NCBI GenBank assembly: GCA_021397835.1 | Contig: JAJFZO010000889.1 | Location: 1,054,001-1,118,000, forward strand | Source of the DNA: Moringa oleifera | Taxonomy: Eukaryota; Streptophyta; Magnoliopsida; Brassicales; Moringaceae | Direction of reading: 5' to 3' | DNA length: 64,000 nt | Shown: piece after piece, positions 50,035 through 62,020 of the stretch | Layout of the letters: every line of letters begins with the position of its first letter | Numbering within the stretch: the first letter of the stretch is position 1 | Made by a program: the position numbers and the translations under genes | The notes under the pieces: generated by a model | What the model was told of the DNA's origin: nothing | The model's input: the letters and a program-made list of their open reading frames with translations, nothing else | Database searches by the model: none

Positions 50035-50440
50035 CTTGCATCTAACTAGTACCTACTTGTCATGCTTAGGGTGCATGCAACAATAGGTGGAGTACACAAC
50101 ATGCCCTACATGATAGATCCTATAGCGGATGCATATGGAAGTTTACTCATCCGATCTTACTCATCTTATGTCGAAAGACATTGAGTTTTGCTGAGACTTA
50201 TGCCATGTGACATGGGAAGATAACCTTTGTTGGAGTCTTAGATATTGAATTTATTCAATATTTTATCAATATACGTACTTTGACTTAATCTTATAAGTCT
50301 TCTTGATCTATCTCTGTAGATCTTGATCTCTAAGATATGGGTTGCTTCTCTCATATCCTTCATCAAAAAAACAACTTTTTTATAGATTGGAGCATGAGAA
50401 TATCATTTTTGATTAACAGTATGTCGTCCACATAATTGTT
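50035..50440 (-). mobile_element. Ty1/copia reverse transcriptase fragment
   Basis: Read leftward: NYVDDILL (YVDD catalytic box at 50435-50418), then MKDMREATHILEIKIYRDRS, then LSQSTYIDKILNKFNI and, after a stop, LPYASAIGSIMYGMLCT. These are the usual copia blocks in order. Stops are present; no LTR recognised. It ends just before the duplicated promoter of P450 copy 2. Confidence 0.85.
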
Positions 50441-50459
50441 TTTTTTAAAATGACTTTTA

Positions 50460-51233
50460 TCAACATATCAAGTTAATAGCTATTCAATGCTTAATTTGAA
50501 GCTGAGATATTCAAAGGCTGAGATCAGCTCATATAGCATTATACACACAGGAGGGCTTAGGTTGCAAGGTTTTCAACTTCCTTGAAGCATCAAGTTTACA
50601 GTTTCTATGGAAGAATTAATCCGGCAAATACAGAGATGAGTCAATACTTTAATTATTACAGATTGCTATACTCCATGCGAGGTGACGCTGTGGATGTTGG
50701 GAGTTCAGGAACTGAACACAATGACCTCCTACAGGTAGGAGGCACCGCTTGAGTTAATGAACCTAACCCATCAAGGTTCAGATTTTCGTAAGTTAGTTTA
50801 TGTCAAAGTTATATTTTGAATTATTTGCTATGCTTTAAATTTTTAAAGGGTAAATTGTAGTATTGGGCACACTTAAAATCTCATTATAAAAAGAGATTAC
50901 TTTCCTTATTATAGAGATATACTTTCCAAAATATGTGGGAAATATCTTGCAATTTATCAGAGAAATTATATTTTATAACCCTTAATTAGAAATTCTAATA
51001 TTGAACATCCATTGGTCAACCTTCTGCAAAAATATTAGAAATATGATTAATTCCATCAACGACTGATGTGAAATGGAGCATGAGACCAAGGAGCCTATGG
51101 GGATAGAAGTGATAGAGACAAAAAGGTTTACGCATTATAAATGAGTGTGTGCATAGAGAGCAGATCTCCAAAGAGTTATATCTTGAGGTATTTCTTCTCC
51201 TGAGAACCCATACCACGAGAGGATACAGCTCTC
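50460..51233 (+). promoter_or_regulatory. Promoter of P450 copy 2 (duplicated module)
   Basis: Aligns with 41760-42491 almost throughout. TATAAA at 51136-51141, 93 bases before the start codon. The conserved order of blocks is the same as in copy 1. Confidence 0.75.
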
Positions 51234-52745
51234 ATGGCCTTAATTGGTTTGTTTGAGATCTTCTTAGCAGTCATTTGCTTCTTTGTTTTCTGTTGGTTCC
51301 GCAACAGTGATGGGATACCGAGGAGTTTTCCAGTCGTTGGGATGCTGCCCGGGCTTGTTCTCAACGTTCATCGGCTTCACGATCTGAGCACTGTAGTTAT
51401 GGAGAAAAGCGGATGCACTTTTCTGCTGAAAGGTCCTTGGTTTACCAACATGGACTTCTTGGTCACAGTGGATCCAGCCAACATACATCACATAATGAGC
51501 TCTAACTTCCATAACTTTCCAAAGGGAACAGAGTTCAAGAAGATATTCGACTTCTTGGGTGATGGGATTTTCAATTCAGACTCTGATTTGTGGAAGAACC
51601 AAAGAAGAGCTGCTCAAGCTGTGATGAAAAACCTGGGTTTCAACCGGTTGTCAGTGAAGACCAGCTACGATAAGGTGGAGAAAGGGCTAATCCCAGTTCT
51701 TGAGCATGTCTCCAAAAAAGGGCTCGTACTGGATTTGCAAGATTTGTTCCAAAGATTCACGTTTGATACTACATGCAAACTGGTCACTGGCTATGACCCA
51801 GGTTGCCTTTCTGTTGAATTCCCCGAAGTTCAATTTTCAAGGGCACTAGATGCCGCCTTGGAAGGAATATTCTATCGGCACTTGAAGCCACAAAGCTTGT
51901 GGCAGTTACAGAGATGGCTTGGAATTGGAGGAGAGAAGAAGATGAACAAAGCTTGTGAAACTCTTGATCGTATATTAGCTAAGTACGTGTCCTTGAAAAG
52001 GGCAGAGGTGAGCAAACAGACTGCGCTGAAAGACGACGGAGAGGGTGTGGATTTGTTGACATGTTTGATGAATGAAGAGAAGGCCATGGGACTGAAATCT
52101 GACGACAAGTTCTTGAGAGATACCATTATGAACTTCATGCTTGCAGGGAGAGACACTACAAGCTCGGCTCTCACTTGGTTCTTTTGGCTTCTTTCGCAGA
52201 ATCCAAAAGTGGAAGCCAGGATCAGAGAAGAGCTCAGATCGAACGTTCCAGGAACAAAAAATTGCTGGCGACTCTTTGATCCTGAAGAGGTGAACAGGTT
52301 GGTTTATCTGCATGGGGCCTTATGTGAAGCACTAAGGCTATACCCACCGGTTGCCTTCCAGCACAAAGTCCCATTAAAACCTGATATCCTCCCAAGCGGG
52401 CACCATGTGAATCCAAATATGAAGGTTTTGTTTGCATTATATGCAATGGGAAGAATGAAATCTATATGGGGAGAAGATTGCTTGGAATTCAAGCCTGAAA
52501 GATGGATAAGCGAGCAAGGAAGAATAAAACACGAGCCGTCCTACAAGTTCTTATCCTTCAATGCCGGACCCAGGACTTGTCTGGGAAAGGACGTGGCTTT
52601 CACCCAAATGAAAACTGTAGCAGCTGCTGTGATACATAATTACAATGTCCAGGTAGTGGAAGGTCACCCAGTAGCGTTTAGTGTTTCCATCATGCTCCAG
52701 ATGAAGCATGGTTTGATGGTAAAGGTATCAAGGAGATGGAACTGA
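51234..52745 (+). CDS. CYP96A: Cytochrome P450, CYP96A-like (copy 2)
   Basis: Intronless, 503 residues, all P450 landmarks intact at the same positions as copy 1 (AGRDTTSS at 304, EALR at 365, PERW at 421, heme Cys449). Differences from copy 1 cluster in the first 170 residues, for example 50-58 and 139-146, which include the likely SRS1-side region. Residues 410 (Ser for Cys) and 481 (Ala for Glu) also differ. AATAAA at 52835. Expected ER membrane enzyme acting on long-chain aliphatics; substrate unknown. Confidence 0.93.
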   Translation: MALIGLFEIFLAVICFFVFCWFRNSDGIPRSFPVVGMLPGLVLNVHRLHDLSTVVMEKSGCTFLLKGPWFTNMDFLVTVDPANIHHIMSSNFHNFPKGTEFKKIFDFLGDGIFNSDSDLWKNQRRAAQAVMKNLGFNRLSVKTSYDKVEKGLIPVLEHVSKKGLVLDLQDLFQRFTFDTTCKLVTGYDPGCLSVEFPEVQFSRALDAALEGIFYRHLKPQSLWQLQRWLGIGGEKKMNKACETLDRILAKYVSLKRAEVSKQTALKDDGEGVDLLTCLMNEEKAMGLKSDDKFLRDTIMNFMLAGRDTTSSALTWFFWLLSQNPKVEARIREELRSNVPGTKNCWRLFDPEEVNRLVYLHGALCEALRLYPPVAFQHKVPLKPDILPSGHHVNPNMKVLFALYAMGRMKSIWGEDCLEFKPERWISEQGRIKHEPSYKFLSFNAGPRTCLGKDVAFTQMKTVAAAVIHNYNVQVVEGHPVAFSVSIMLQMKHGLMVKVSRRWN

Positions 52746-53440
52746 AGATGGAGGGCACACTCTATTGGAGGAATATTGTTTAGTACCTACCAGTTCCTCT
52801 TGTAGTTATCTAACCTTCTTAGTGTAACAAGATAAATAAAAATGCTTGTAATGCTGAATTCTAATATAGCTTGAGACATGAGAGAATTGCTTATTAAGAA
52901 CTGATCATACTTTCCTATGTCTTCGTGCCTGTTCTCCATCCTCGTTTACAAAATCCTTCTTTACTTTTGTCATATTTTTTGTTTTATAAAATAAAAGTAG
53001 AAAAGAGAATCTTCATGGAGATAAATTTCACATCTTGGTTTACTTATTTAAACAAGTCAGCAAAGAATCTCTATCTCCATCCCGTTTACTAGTTTAAATT
53101 TGTAAATCTTATAATATAACATTTTTTTTTCATATTAGCATGAGTTGCATTCTATAGATTGAAATGAAATTAACTCATTACATTCATCCACTAGAACCAT
53201 ATTAGGCTAGTCAAAATACAAAATAAAATTAAGTTGGATCATACCCATAAAAGTTTAAAAAACTATGACATTGATCCATCAATCCATATTAAGCCATGAT
53301 TTTCCACTCTATCATATTAACATAACCTATAAACTTACACGTGATCAATCAAGATCAAGGACATCAACATTCCCAATTTGAAATTCCAAACAGTACATTA
53401 GGAGAAGCCATTGATGTGTTAAAAACATTAGAAGGATCCA
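52746..53440. other. 3' flank of P450 copy 2
   Basis: Begins with a 3' untranslated region similar to that of copy 1, then AT-rich sequence matching 44880-45690. No gene. Confidence 0.6.
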
Positions 53441-54240
53441 TAACTTGGTATTTTTCTTTTGAAGATTATTTTTGTTGGTACTCTGTCACCAATTCAATTA
53501 TAGTCCTCCAATCTTTTTTCAATTTCGAAAGCAATACATTCTTGATATACTTGTTCAAGGCAATAATGAATCATCCTCATCTTAAACTTAAGATCCAAGA
53601 TGATTGCCACAACCAGTACTGCATGAGCGAGATCTTAATATTTCTTCAAAATTCTTTGATCATATTTGAAGCCACCAACTTTATAATGTAATATCCAACA
53701 TTTTACCAATAGTTCAGTGCCACCATAACATCACAAATTCGTATAAAATAAAGATTTTTTTTTTATTGTAGGATAGTTAGTCCATCAAAACATCTTTGTT
53801 ACGTAGTAGAACATTTACAAGTTCTCATACAATTGACTTGCACAAATCCAATCACATTAACCAGGTACGAACTTTACTGTCACTCATCATGATGTTTCAA
53901 GCAAGGAAAGGCATGTGGCTGAGGTGTAGTTTTCTTAAATTCTTCTGCTCTTTTGGAGTTGCAATCTAATAAGACACTATCTTAAATTAATTCTTTTAAA
54001 CTTTCACGACTAATATTTAATCGATCTTTAATAATCAAATTCAAAATATGTGCAACGTATCTCACGTGAAATATCTACTAGCCAATATTTATGAACTACT
54101 ATTTAGTTTATCACCATAATTTGAACAACAAATTTGATTGAGAAAAATTATTCAAAGTCAAGGTACACAAATTCCGATTTGTTTTCTAATCCATGAAACC
54201 CTTCATCAACTCTTTAGAAATAACCTTACTAGTGTGTCAT
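53440..54240 (-). mobile_element. hAT transposase remnant (copy B)
   Basis: Read leftward in broken frames: VAHILNLIIKDRLNISRESL at about 54060-53990 (the hAT 'RCxAHILNLIV.DGL' block). Next comes a CNSKRAEEFKK-like segment, then LAHAVLVVAIILDLKFKMRM with IAFEIEKRLEDYN near 53500-53630. Clear hAT superfamily order, several stops. Uninterrupted counterpart of 45691-46560. Confidence 0.72.
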
Positions 54241-54289
54241 TGAGGCACTTAAATGAATTTAAAATATAATTATAAAGTGGATCACTACA

Positions 54290-54640
54290 AGACCTTAAAT
54301 AAAAATAACTGTTGTGAGTTCTGAACCAACCTGAAAAACATAAATGAACCGAAGTATAATGTTGAGTTCATATGTAAACTGACATAAAAGTATGCAATTC
54401 ACGTGCACGTGAACAACATTCATTTTAACGTCGGTTCGTAAATAAAACAACGTTAACAATTTGAATTGTATTAATTTTAACATCGGTTTGCTTATGAACT
54501 GACCTGAAAAACTTCAATTTCACTTCTATTTAAATTCGATTTAAAGACTTGATGTGAAATATATGCGTTTAAACATTGTTTTTTTATAAAAATCAATGTT
54601 AAATCATTTAAATTAATCCTTTTAGCGTTAGTTTTGTCAT
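54290..54640. repeat. Imperfect repeats of an 'aacgtcggttc / gaactgacctgaaaa' unit
   Basis: Several related blocks, direct and inverted, such as CTGAACCAACCTGAAAAAC, TAACGTCGGTTCG and GAACTGACCTGAAAAAC. Probably a small non-autonomous DNA transposon; ends not determined. Confidence 0.4.
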
Positions 54641-55785
54641 AGAACTGTCATATAATCATTTCAATCTATAATTAATTTATTTTTAATATATTTTTTATTA
54701 AAATTATTATTTATTAAGTGTCATTAAAAATCAATTTTATCGTAGCGTTTTTCTATAATACTCATTGTCATGTTCGGGATCTAGGTTGAATCCAATACTT
54801 ATTTTTTGAAAAAGATTTAATGTTATATGAATATATAATAACTCTTAAAAATGTATTACGCAAATGCACGTTGGTTTTATGCATGTTTAATTAGTAATTT
54901 TGGGTGATAGTTAGTTAGCATAAATTGATAGGTCTTATGGTAGTAATTTTTCACAAATAAGTTATTATTTATTTTATAATTTTTATAGTTTCTAATTAAT
55001 TAACGACATTATCTTTGATAATAACTTATTATATTGTGTGATTAGTTTGATGTAAAAATAATAGTGACTCTTTACAAGTTATAATTATTTAGCATGTGAT
55101 AATAGCGATTTGTCATCATGATTTGATGTAGCAGCGATACATAATGCATGTAGGGTGGTTACAAAGCCTACTACTGTGTTAATAAGCCTTATTTTGATTA
55201 TGATACAATTTTTAATCATCATGCAATATGGCTAATGATATTCAAATTTTTGTGTCATTCAATGAAAAATTGGATGAAAATGGATCAAATTGCATCTATT
55301 TTAGTAAATTAATTTTTAATAAAAAATTTAAAACGTGCATCTAAGTTGTTGCATTATTAGAAAATTTTAAATTCCGTGTATTGAATTCCAACAAGTCTGT
55401 ATTTATAATGACTTACATTAAAATTATGTGTAACAAAAAAATTCATTCAGTGAGAACATAGGAATTATTATTTTTCATATACTATGCTACGCTACTGTAA
55501 TTATTTTATCTTTTGCACAATACTATTGCATACATTTTAGTCATGTACTATACTATTCTAAATGCTATAACAGAATTACAATTACTTACTACTATCATAA
55601 CGATAAATATGCTTGAGATAGTGCAGCAATTTTAAACCCATAGTGATATGCATCATACCAGAAGTGATATGTTGAGGGCACCTTCTTATCATTTTTAATA
55701 AATGAATGCTCCTTAATCAGTCTATGATTAAGGGTATATTTGAATTGTTAACAGAAATCTCTTTTATTTAGTATATCTGAGTTAC
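54641..55785. other. AT-rich spacer, nothing recognised
   Basis: No coding frame over 60 codons and no family match. Confidence 0.5.
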
Positions 55786-55789
55786 ATAG

Positions 55790-56939
55790 AGCAGATAGGG
55801 AAAATGCTAATTAATCAAAGGCCACTCATCTTCTTCTTCCTGCAGGATATGGTGGGTGTCATCGTGATTCACATTACAATTGCATACATGCATATATGTT
55901 TTGGCACCATAATCAGATTTTTGTGCACAGGAAGTCAGTGCTGGTACCACAGCCTGGCTACCCTCTGGCATACTTTACAATAATCTCTTGTCCCACCCAT
56001 GGAACCCCAAACTGTCGTCCCTCAACATCATGTCACTAATTCCATTAGCAAGGAACACTTCTTTTGACAGATCAAGTCACCGGCTATTCAATGCTTTGAA
56101 GTCGTGATACTCAAAATAGCATTAATTTTGCATACACGCGAGGGCTTATGCTTGAAGCATCAGCTTCACAGTCAATGGGAGAATGAGGTAGACACACAGA
56201 TGAGTCTATCCCGTAATTAATGAAGTGGATGATGTAGTTCATAATCTGAACACGATGAATTCTTTGGACGTAGTGAGTTAATGAACCCCACTCTGTCTAA
56301 TTTGAGAGCTTTCTTTTAGAAAGATTCTTTGTTAATTTTTAAGATATATTGAGATTTTTAATAGAAATTATAATAATGTTTAAATAATTTATGATACAAA
56401 TATAAAATATAAAACAATTAAATGATTAATTTCATTTAAAATTTAAGGCAATTTAAATTTAATGTTTTTAAAAATATATTATTTTAAATATTTCTATCAA
56501 ATTTATGACAGAAATTATTACCCACAAACCTATCAATGATCATATGAGGTATTTGCCACAATTGCTACTGAATTCTTGTTTTTACTTTGAAAAGTCATGT
56601 AAATTTAAAGTAGTTATACACTTTTTATACCAAATTCCATCCAAATTGATCACATTTCAAATAAATTGTTTTTTTTTTCTTTTTAAGATCTCAGGGGTCC
56701 AATAATAAAGAAACTTAAACATTGAAAATAAAATTTTGTAGGGATACATTTTGCTTATTATAAGATTTATATTATAATATATATATATTATAATATAATA
56801 AAATATCAAAATTATTAATCAAATAACGTGACTTTAATTATTTTTGTTTTTGATATACGTTGCCATCAAATGATGTGAAATATAGGCAGAGACAATGGAG
56901 CTTGTCGGGACATAGTTCCATGATTGATCGTGCCATTGT
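55790..56939 (+). promoter_or_regulatory. Distal promoter module of P450 copy 3
   Basis: 55790-56300 aligns with 62612-63098 and, in part, with the copy 1 and 2 promoters (GGATATGGTGGGTGTCATCG, TTCAATGCTTTGAAG, GAGTTAATGAACC). The proximal block TGATGTGAAATATAGGCAGA lies at 56871-56890. An AT-rich stretch of about 560 bases (56300-56855) separates the two; it is absent from the 62.6-kb copy. Confidence 0.65.
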
Positions 56940-57961
56940 TAAAATCTCGAAGCTAATAATTCTAATTTTGGTTTATGGGAGGAAAATTCTGTTGATTCAA
57001 ATTTCACTTTGATTTTGTTTAAAAAAATTAAAAAATGTTTTCAATTTATTTATTTATATAATAATAAATAAACGAATAAATCATATTTATTAATTATATT
57101 AAATTGATGTTTTTTCAAAATCTTATTATAATTTAAGTCAATAAAAAAATTTGATTTCAATCTATAACACAATTTTGATGTTAAATTTAATGTTAATTCA
57201 ACATAACGATAATTTGGTAACTTAAACATCATTAATTTGGTGTCACGAACTGTGTAATATCAAATTTGATGTTGAACGCACAACGGCAAATGTCTTTCTT
57301 TTTAACCATTTTTATTATAATTAAATAATTATATATATATTATTAAAATTATTTTATTAAAAATTTTAAAATAAAATTAATATTTAATAAAATAAAATTT
57401 TCATAAAACTTTGATACTTATTTTATATTATTAATTAAAATTTTATATTTAAAAGATGATAAATTCAACATTAATCTATACTTTGGTATAAATTGAATAT
57501 TATTAATAAAATTAAAAATTAAAAATATTATATAATAAATTTTAATTTAAAATTTTTTGCAGATGTAAAAAAAAAATAAACTATCATCGTAAAAAAATCA
57601 TAATTTTTTAAGCTCTAAAAAATATATATTAAATTTATAATATTAAAAAATTTTAAAAATAACATAATTATTTTTAAAAAAATACGAAATTTTTTGTGAT
57701 GCTATCTTGAACAATTTTAAATTAAAATTCATTGTGTAATATTTTAAATTTTAATTTTTAAAAAAATTTTAATTTATATTAAATTGATAAATTAAGATTT
57801 AATTTATTATTTTTTAAATATAAAAGTTTAATTAATAATATAAAATAAATATCAAAATTTTAATATATAATTTAATTTATTTATAAATATTATTTAATAT
57901 TATTAATATAATAAATATTACAAAATATTCTTTAAAAAATACTGATAATATGAATTTGATG
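56940..57961. mobile_element. 1.02-kb insertion between promoter and TATA box of P450 copy 3
   Basis: Flanked by the 9-base direct repeat TGATTGATC (56931-56939 and 57962-57970). Copies 1 and 2 have no such insert: there the TGATGTGAAAT block runs into TATAAA within about 60 bases. Very AT-rich, no open frame, no obvious terminal inverted repeat. The same left junction is present at 63168-63176. A 9-base duplication suggests a Mutator-like non-autonomous element. Confidence 0.65.
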
Positions 57962-58002
57962 TGATTGATCACAAATAAACTGGTACCAAAAGGTTTACTT
58001 AC

Positions 58003-58008
58003 TATAAA
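58003..58008 (+). promoter_or_regulatory. TATA box of P450 copy 3
   Basis: TATAAA in ACTATAAATGTGTG, equivalent to 42393 and 51136 in the other copies and 91 bases before the start codon. It lies downstream of the in-frame ATG at 57965, which is therefore probably not transcribed. Confidence 0.7.
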
Positions 58009-58093
58009 TGTGTGGATAGAGAGGAGACCTTCAAAAGTTCACCGGAAGTCTTCTTTCTCCTGGAAACCTATACCAAAAGTGGATACAGCTCCG

Positions 58094-59602
58094 ATGGCCT
58101 TGATTGGTTTGTTTGAGATATTAGCAGTCATTTGCTTCTTTTTTTTCCGTTGGTTTTGCAACAGTGATGGCCTGCCGAGGAGTTTGCCGGTCGTCGGAAT
58201 GCTGCCGGACCTTGTTCTCCAACATCGTCGTCTTCATGACTGGGCCACTGAAGTTCTGGAGAAAAGCAGATGCACTTTTCTGCTGACAGGCCCTTGGTTT
58301 ACCAACATGAACTTCTTGGTCACCGTGGATCCAGAGAACATACGTCACATAATGAGCACAAACTTCGAAAACTTTCCGAAGGGGACCGAGTTCAGGAAGA
58401 TATTCGACTTTCTTGGAGATGGGATTTTTAGTTCCGACTCGGATTTGTGGAAGGACCAAAGAACGACTGCTCAAGCTGTGATGAAGAACCGGGGTTTCAA
58501 CCGGTTATCCGTGAAGACCTGCTGCCAAAAGGTGGAGAAAGGGCTAATACCAGTTCTTGAGCATAGCGCCAAAGAAGGGCTTATATTGGATTTGCAAGAC
58601 TTGTTCCAAAGATTCACGTTTGATACTACATGCAAACTGGTTACTGGGTACGACCCAGGTTGCCTTTCTGTTGAGTTCCCCGAAGTTCAATTCTCAAGGG
58701 CATTAGATGCCGCCTTGGAAGGAATATTTTATCGGCATATGAAGCCGCAAAGCTTGTGGCAGTTGCAGAGATGGCTTGGAATTGGAGGAGAGAAGAAGAT
58801 GAAGAAAGCTTGTGAAACTCTCGATGGTATATTAGCTAAGTACGTGTCCTTGAAAAGGGCAGAGATTAGCGAAGGCACTGCATTGAAAGACGACAGAGAG
58901 GGTGTAGATTTGTTGACATGTTTGGTGAATGAAGAGAAGGCTGTGGGACTGAAGTCCGACGACAAGTTCTTAAGAGACACCATTATGAACTTCATGCTTG
59001 CAGGGAGAGACACTACAAGCTCGGCTCTCACTTGGTTCTTTTGGCTTCTTTCGCAGAATCCAAAAGTGGAAGCCAAGATCAGAGAAGAGCTCAAATCGAA
59101 CGTTGCAGGAACAAAAAATTGCTGGCGACTCTTTGATCCTGAAGAGGTGAACAGGTTGGTTTTTCTCCATGGGGCCTTATGTGAAGCACTAAGGCTGTAC
59201 CCCCCAGTCGCCTTCCAGCACAAGGTCCCCTTAAAACCTGACATCCTCCCAAGCGGGCACCATGTGAATCCAAAGATGAAGATTATGTTTACATTATACG
59301 CAATGGGAAGAATGAAATCCATTTGGGGAGAGGATTGCTTGGAATTCAAGCCTGAAAGATGGATAACCGATCAAGGAAGAATAAAACATATGCCTTCCTA
59401 CAAGTTCTTATCCTTCAACGCTGGACCAAGGACTTGTCTGGGAAAAGAAGTGGCTTTCACCCAAATGAAAGCTGTAGCAGCTGCACTGATACACAACTAC
59501 AATATCCAGGTACTGGAGGGTCTTCCTGTGGAGTTTAGTATTTCCATCATGCTCCAAATGAAGCATGGCTTGATGGTGAAGGTATCAAAGAGATGGACCT
59601 GA
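58094..59602 (+). CDS. CYP96A: Cytochrome P450, CYP96A-like (copy 3)
   Basis: Intronless, 502 residues. Start at 58094 (MALIGLFEILAVICFF) by alignment with copies 1 and 2. The frame extends upstream to 57965, but those 43 residues are not shared and lie around the TATA box. P450 motifs intact: AGRDTTSS, EALR, FKPERW, FNAGPRTCLGK. Most diverged of the three in the first 170 residues, yet about 8 percent different in the rest. The tract 58987-59200 differs from copy 1 at only about five bases. AATAAA at 59655. Intact and probably functional; its promoter is split by a 1-kb insertion. Confidence 0.92.
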   Translation: MALIGLFEILAVICFFFFRWFCNSDGLPRSLPVVGMLPDLVLQHRRLHDWATEVLEKSRCTFLLTGPWFTNMNFLVTVDPENIRHIMSTNFENFPKGTEFRKIFDFLGDGIFSSDSDLWKDQRTTAQAVMKNRGFNRLSVKTCCQKVEKGLIPVLEHSAKEGLILDLQDLFQRFTFDTTCKLVTGYDPGCLSVEFPEVQFSRALDAALEGIFYRHMKPQSLWQLQRWLGIGGEKKMKKACETLDGILAKYVSLKRAEISEGTALKDDREGVDLLTCLVNEEKAVGLKSDDKFLRDTIMNFMLAGRDTTSSALTWFFWLLSQNPKVEAKIREELKSNVAGTKNCWRLFDPEEVNRLVFLHGALCEALRLYPPVAFQHKVPLKPDILPSGHHVNPKMKIMFTLYAMGRMKSIWGEDCLEFKPERWITDQGRIKHMPSYKFLSFNAGPRTCLGKEVAFTQMKAVAAALIHNYNIQVLEGLPVEFSISIMLQMKHGLMVKVSKRWT

Positions 59603-60295
59603 TGATTAATTAAGAGGAGGGATGTTAAGTATATCTACTAGTTCTTCCTTCATAAATAAATTGCATATGGTGGCATGAGACTAGAGAGCATGGCTGATTA
59701 TGATCACTGTTTATCCTCTTCTAAGTATATCTTCCCATTTCTATTTTTTCCTTTGTCAACCCTCTAGGAAGGAAAATGAATTTGAAAGAAATATGAGGAT
59801 ATATAATTAACAATGTTGTGCAAAATTATATTCACTTCCTTTTATACTGCCTTGATACCTCCAAACTCATTGGTGGGCATCTTTATGATTAGAAAAGTGT
59901 CAACCCCAACCCTGCATGCATTAAGGTGCACACATTATTGGTTCATGTCATTATTAATACACTTATTGTAGCCCGCCTCAATTATTCTATTTCATTCACA
60001 AAATATATTTTTATTTTTTGAAATGTGTGCGTTGCAGACATTTTAAAATTCTCAATTTTAAAATTTTAATTGAATTAAAAGATTGCACAGAGAATATCTC
60101 AAAGATCAGACGGGATTGCTTCTATATATTATGGAAATAAATTATAACCCGTAATCATATGAAAGTTTAAATTATAGTAACGGTGTATATGGGGAAATGG
60201 TGATTATATGTAATTGTAGGATGATATCTATCCATACACAACTGTTAGCAGTCTTCTAGTTATTCTTTGATGTATTTGTGCTTCCATACATACAT

Positions 60296-60327
<32 letters not shown>

Positions 60328-61260
60328 CTTTTTCTTTTTTTAATTATTAAACATAAATAGCAAGCAGCCAACCATCTATCTTATATAAGTTTTTTTTTGT
60401 TTTTTATGATGTCCTAAAAATAGTCAAATTCAACTGTAATAAAAAGGATTTTTCTATGACGAACTAATTAAAATTCATGTCATAGAAGATAATCTTACGA
60501 TGCTCACTAGTATTCATTTTAATAAAAATTATTATGATAATTTTTAAAAATTATAATGATTTTATGATAATTTTTATATGTTATAAATTCATATAAATTT
60601 TTAAAAAATCTTCATAAATATTTATAATGATTATAACGGTCACAAAAACCGTTAAGTTACGAATCATAAGAGATGTTAGTTTTTATGACTGTTACAAATT
60701 GTTAAATAATTTTTAAAAATAATTAATTATAATTTTTATTTTATTTTATTATCATTTTTCGGTTATGATAATCAAACAACATACATATATATATATAATA
60801 TTAAACAACAAAAATTATATTATATTAAAATAATTATATGTAATTAATGTATTAAGTACAATTATAAAATTAATCATGTAATGATCAAAGCAAACAAAAA
60901 CATGGCTATTGACATACAATACACATAAATGTCAAGACAACGTAATCTAGCTACCTCTTTTGTCATATTGTATTATTGAACTGAATTGCTTTATCATGCT
61001 ATAATAATGGAAACAAATAATGCAACAAAAAATATATTTATATTTGAACTACAGCACATAGGAGGAAGGAAGGAAAACAAACAAAATCATGAGAATGACA
61101 CCAAGTGTAACACAACGTATCAATCCATGGGTATGCAAACCGACAATATTTATGTTGCGATAACTATATATATATATTTTGGATTATAAGCTACGAACAT
61201 CTCATGACCAAAGTTGACAATGTAATATTTGGTTAGGACATGCTTGAGTTACAAGATATA
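59603..61260. other. 3' flank of P450 copy 3 and AT-rich spacer
   Basis: Contains the 3' untranslated region to about 59700, a TA microsatellite at 60304-60328, and near 60440-60760 a low-complexity stretch with inverted 'tatgac...gtcata' and 'aacggtcacaaaaaccgtt' units, possibly a small MITE. No gene. Confidence 0.5.
60304..60328. repeat. (TA)n microsatellite
   Basis: About twelve TA units. Confidence 0.9.
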
Positions 61261-62020
61261 TGTAGAAACCCAATTTCGTCCACTCTATTTTGGATAAATA
61301 ATAAAAATTTTGAGATTAAATACAATTTCAAAATTAAGACTAATAAATAGAAAATAAAAGGATAAATAATGAAAAGGGATGAAAAATTAAAGCATGCAAG
61401 AGTATTAAAGGATAATTTGATAATTTTAGAAGACTCAAGGATTAAAAAATGGGCTTTTCAATAAAAGTTAGATTTTAGTAAGTTTTTTATTTTAGGTTAT
61501 ATTTTTCTTTTATTTTAGGAAATATATTTTCTTTATTAAAAGAAATACCAACTTATAAAGAGATTGCCTTCCAATAGCTTTTATTGTCTAGAATTTTATT
61601 GAATTTTCTTTTGTGCTATATTATTTGTTTATTTTAGGAGATAAGTTAATTTATGAAGGGATTATCTTATTATTAATCTCATTTTTTTTTAGGATTTTAT
61701 TAATTTTCCTTTAAGTCATACTTATGGGCTATATAAACCAAGGTGACCCAAAAAAAAAAAAGGTGGGATCATTTTTGTAGAGAAAAAATTAGTATTATTT
61801 GTTTATATTGTTGAAATATAAGTCACAAAGATGTTGTAATATCAACTTTATTTTTATATACGTTGATTCTAATATTTATCTTATTATTAATACCATCATA
61901 GTTTTATTTTTTTATCTTGCTATTCATATTTTTCTCATTATGGATTAGATATTCATAATAAAAGGTTCTTCTTAATTTTAAAATATATTCTGACAAAAAA
62001 ACTAGGTGTTTGGTGTTATA
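61261..62020 (+). mobile_element. Candidate solo LTR
   Basis: Begins TGTAGAAACCCAATTTCGTCC, a common start of gypsy LTRs. It contains a TATA-like GGGCTATATAAACC at about 61729 and ends near GGTGTTTGGTGTTATA. 'agatata' occurs just left of the start and again shortly right of the end, but not exactly adjoining. No internal retrotransposon sequence beside it. Right border uncertain. Confidence 0.4.

Noticed and set aside
53341..53691. 116-codon plus-strand frame downstream of P450 copy 2
   Set aside because: Antisense to the hAT transposase remnant, which has recognisable motifs on the minus strand.
58121..59349. Long minus-strand frames opposite the P450 genes (up to 206 codons)
   Set aside because: Antisense shadows of conserved coding sequence; repeated in all three copies at the same positions and without family resemblance.
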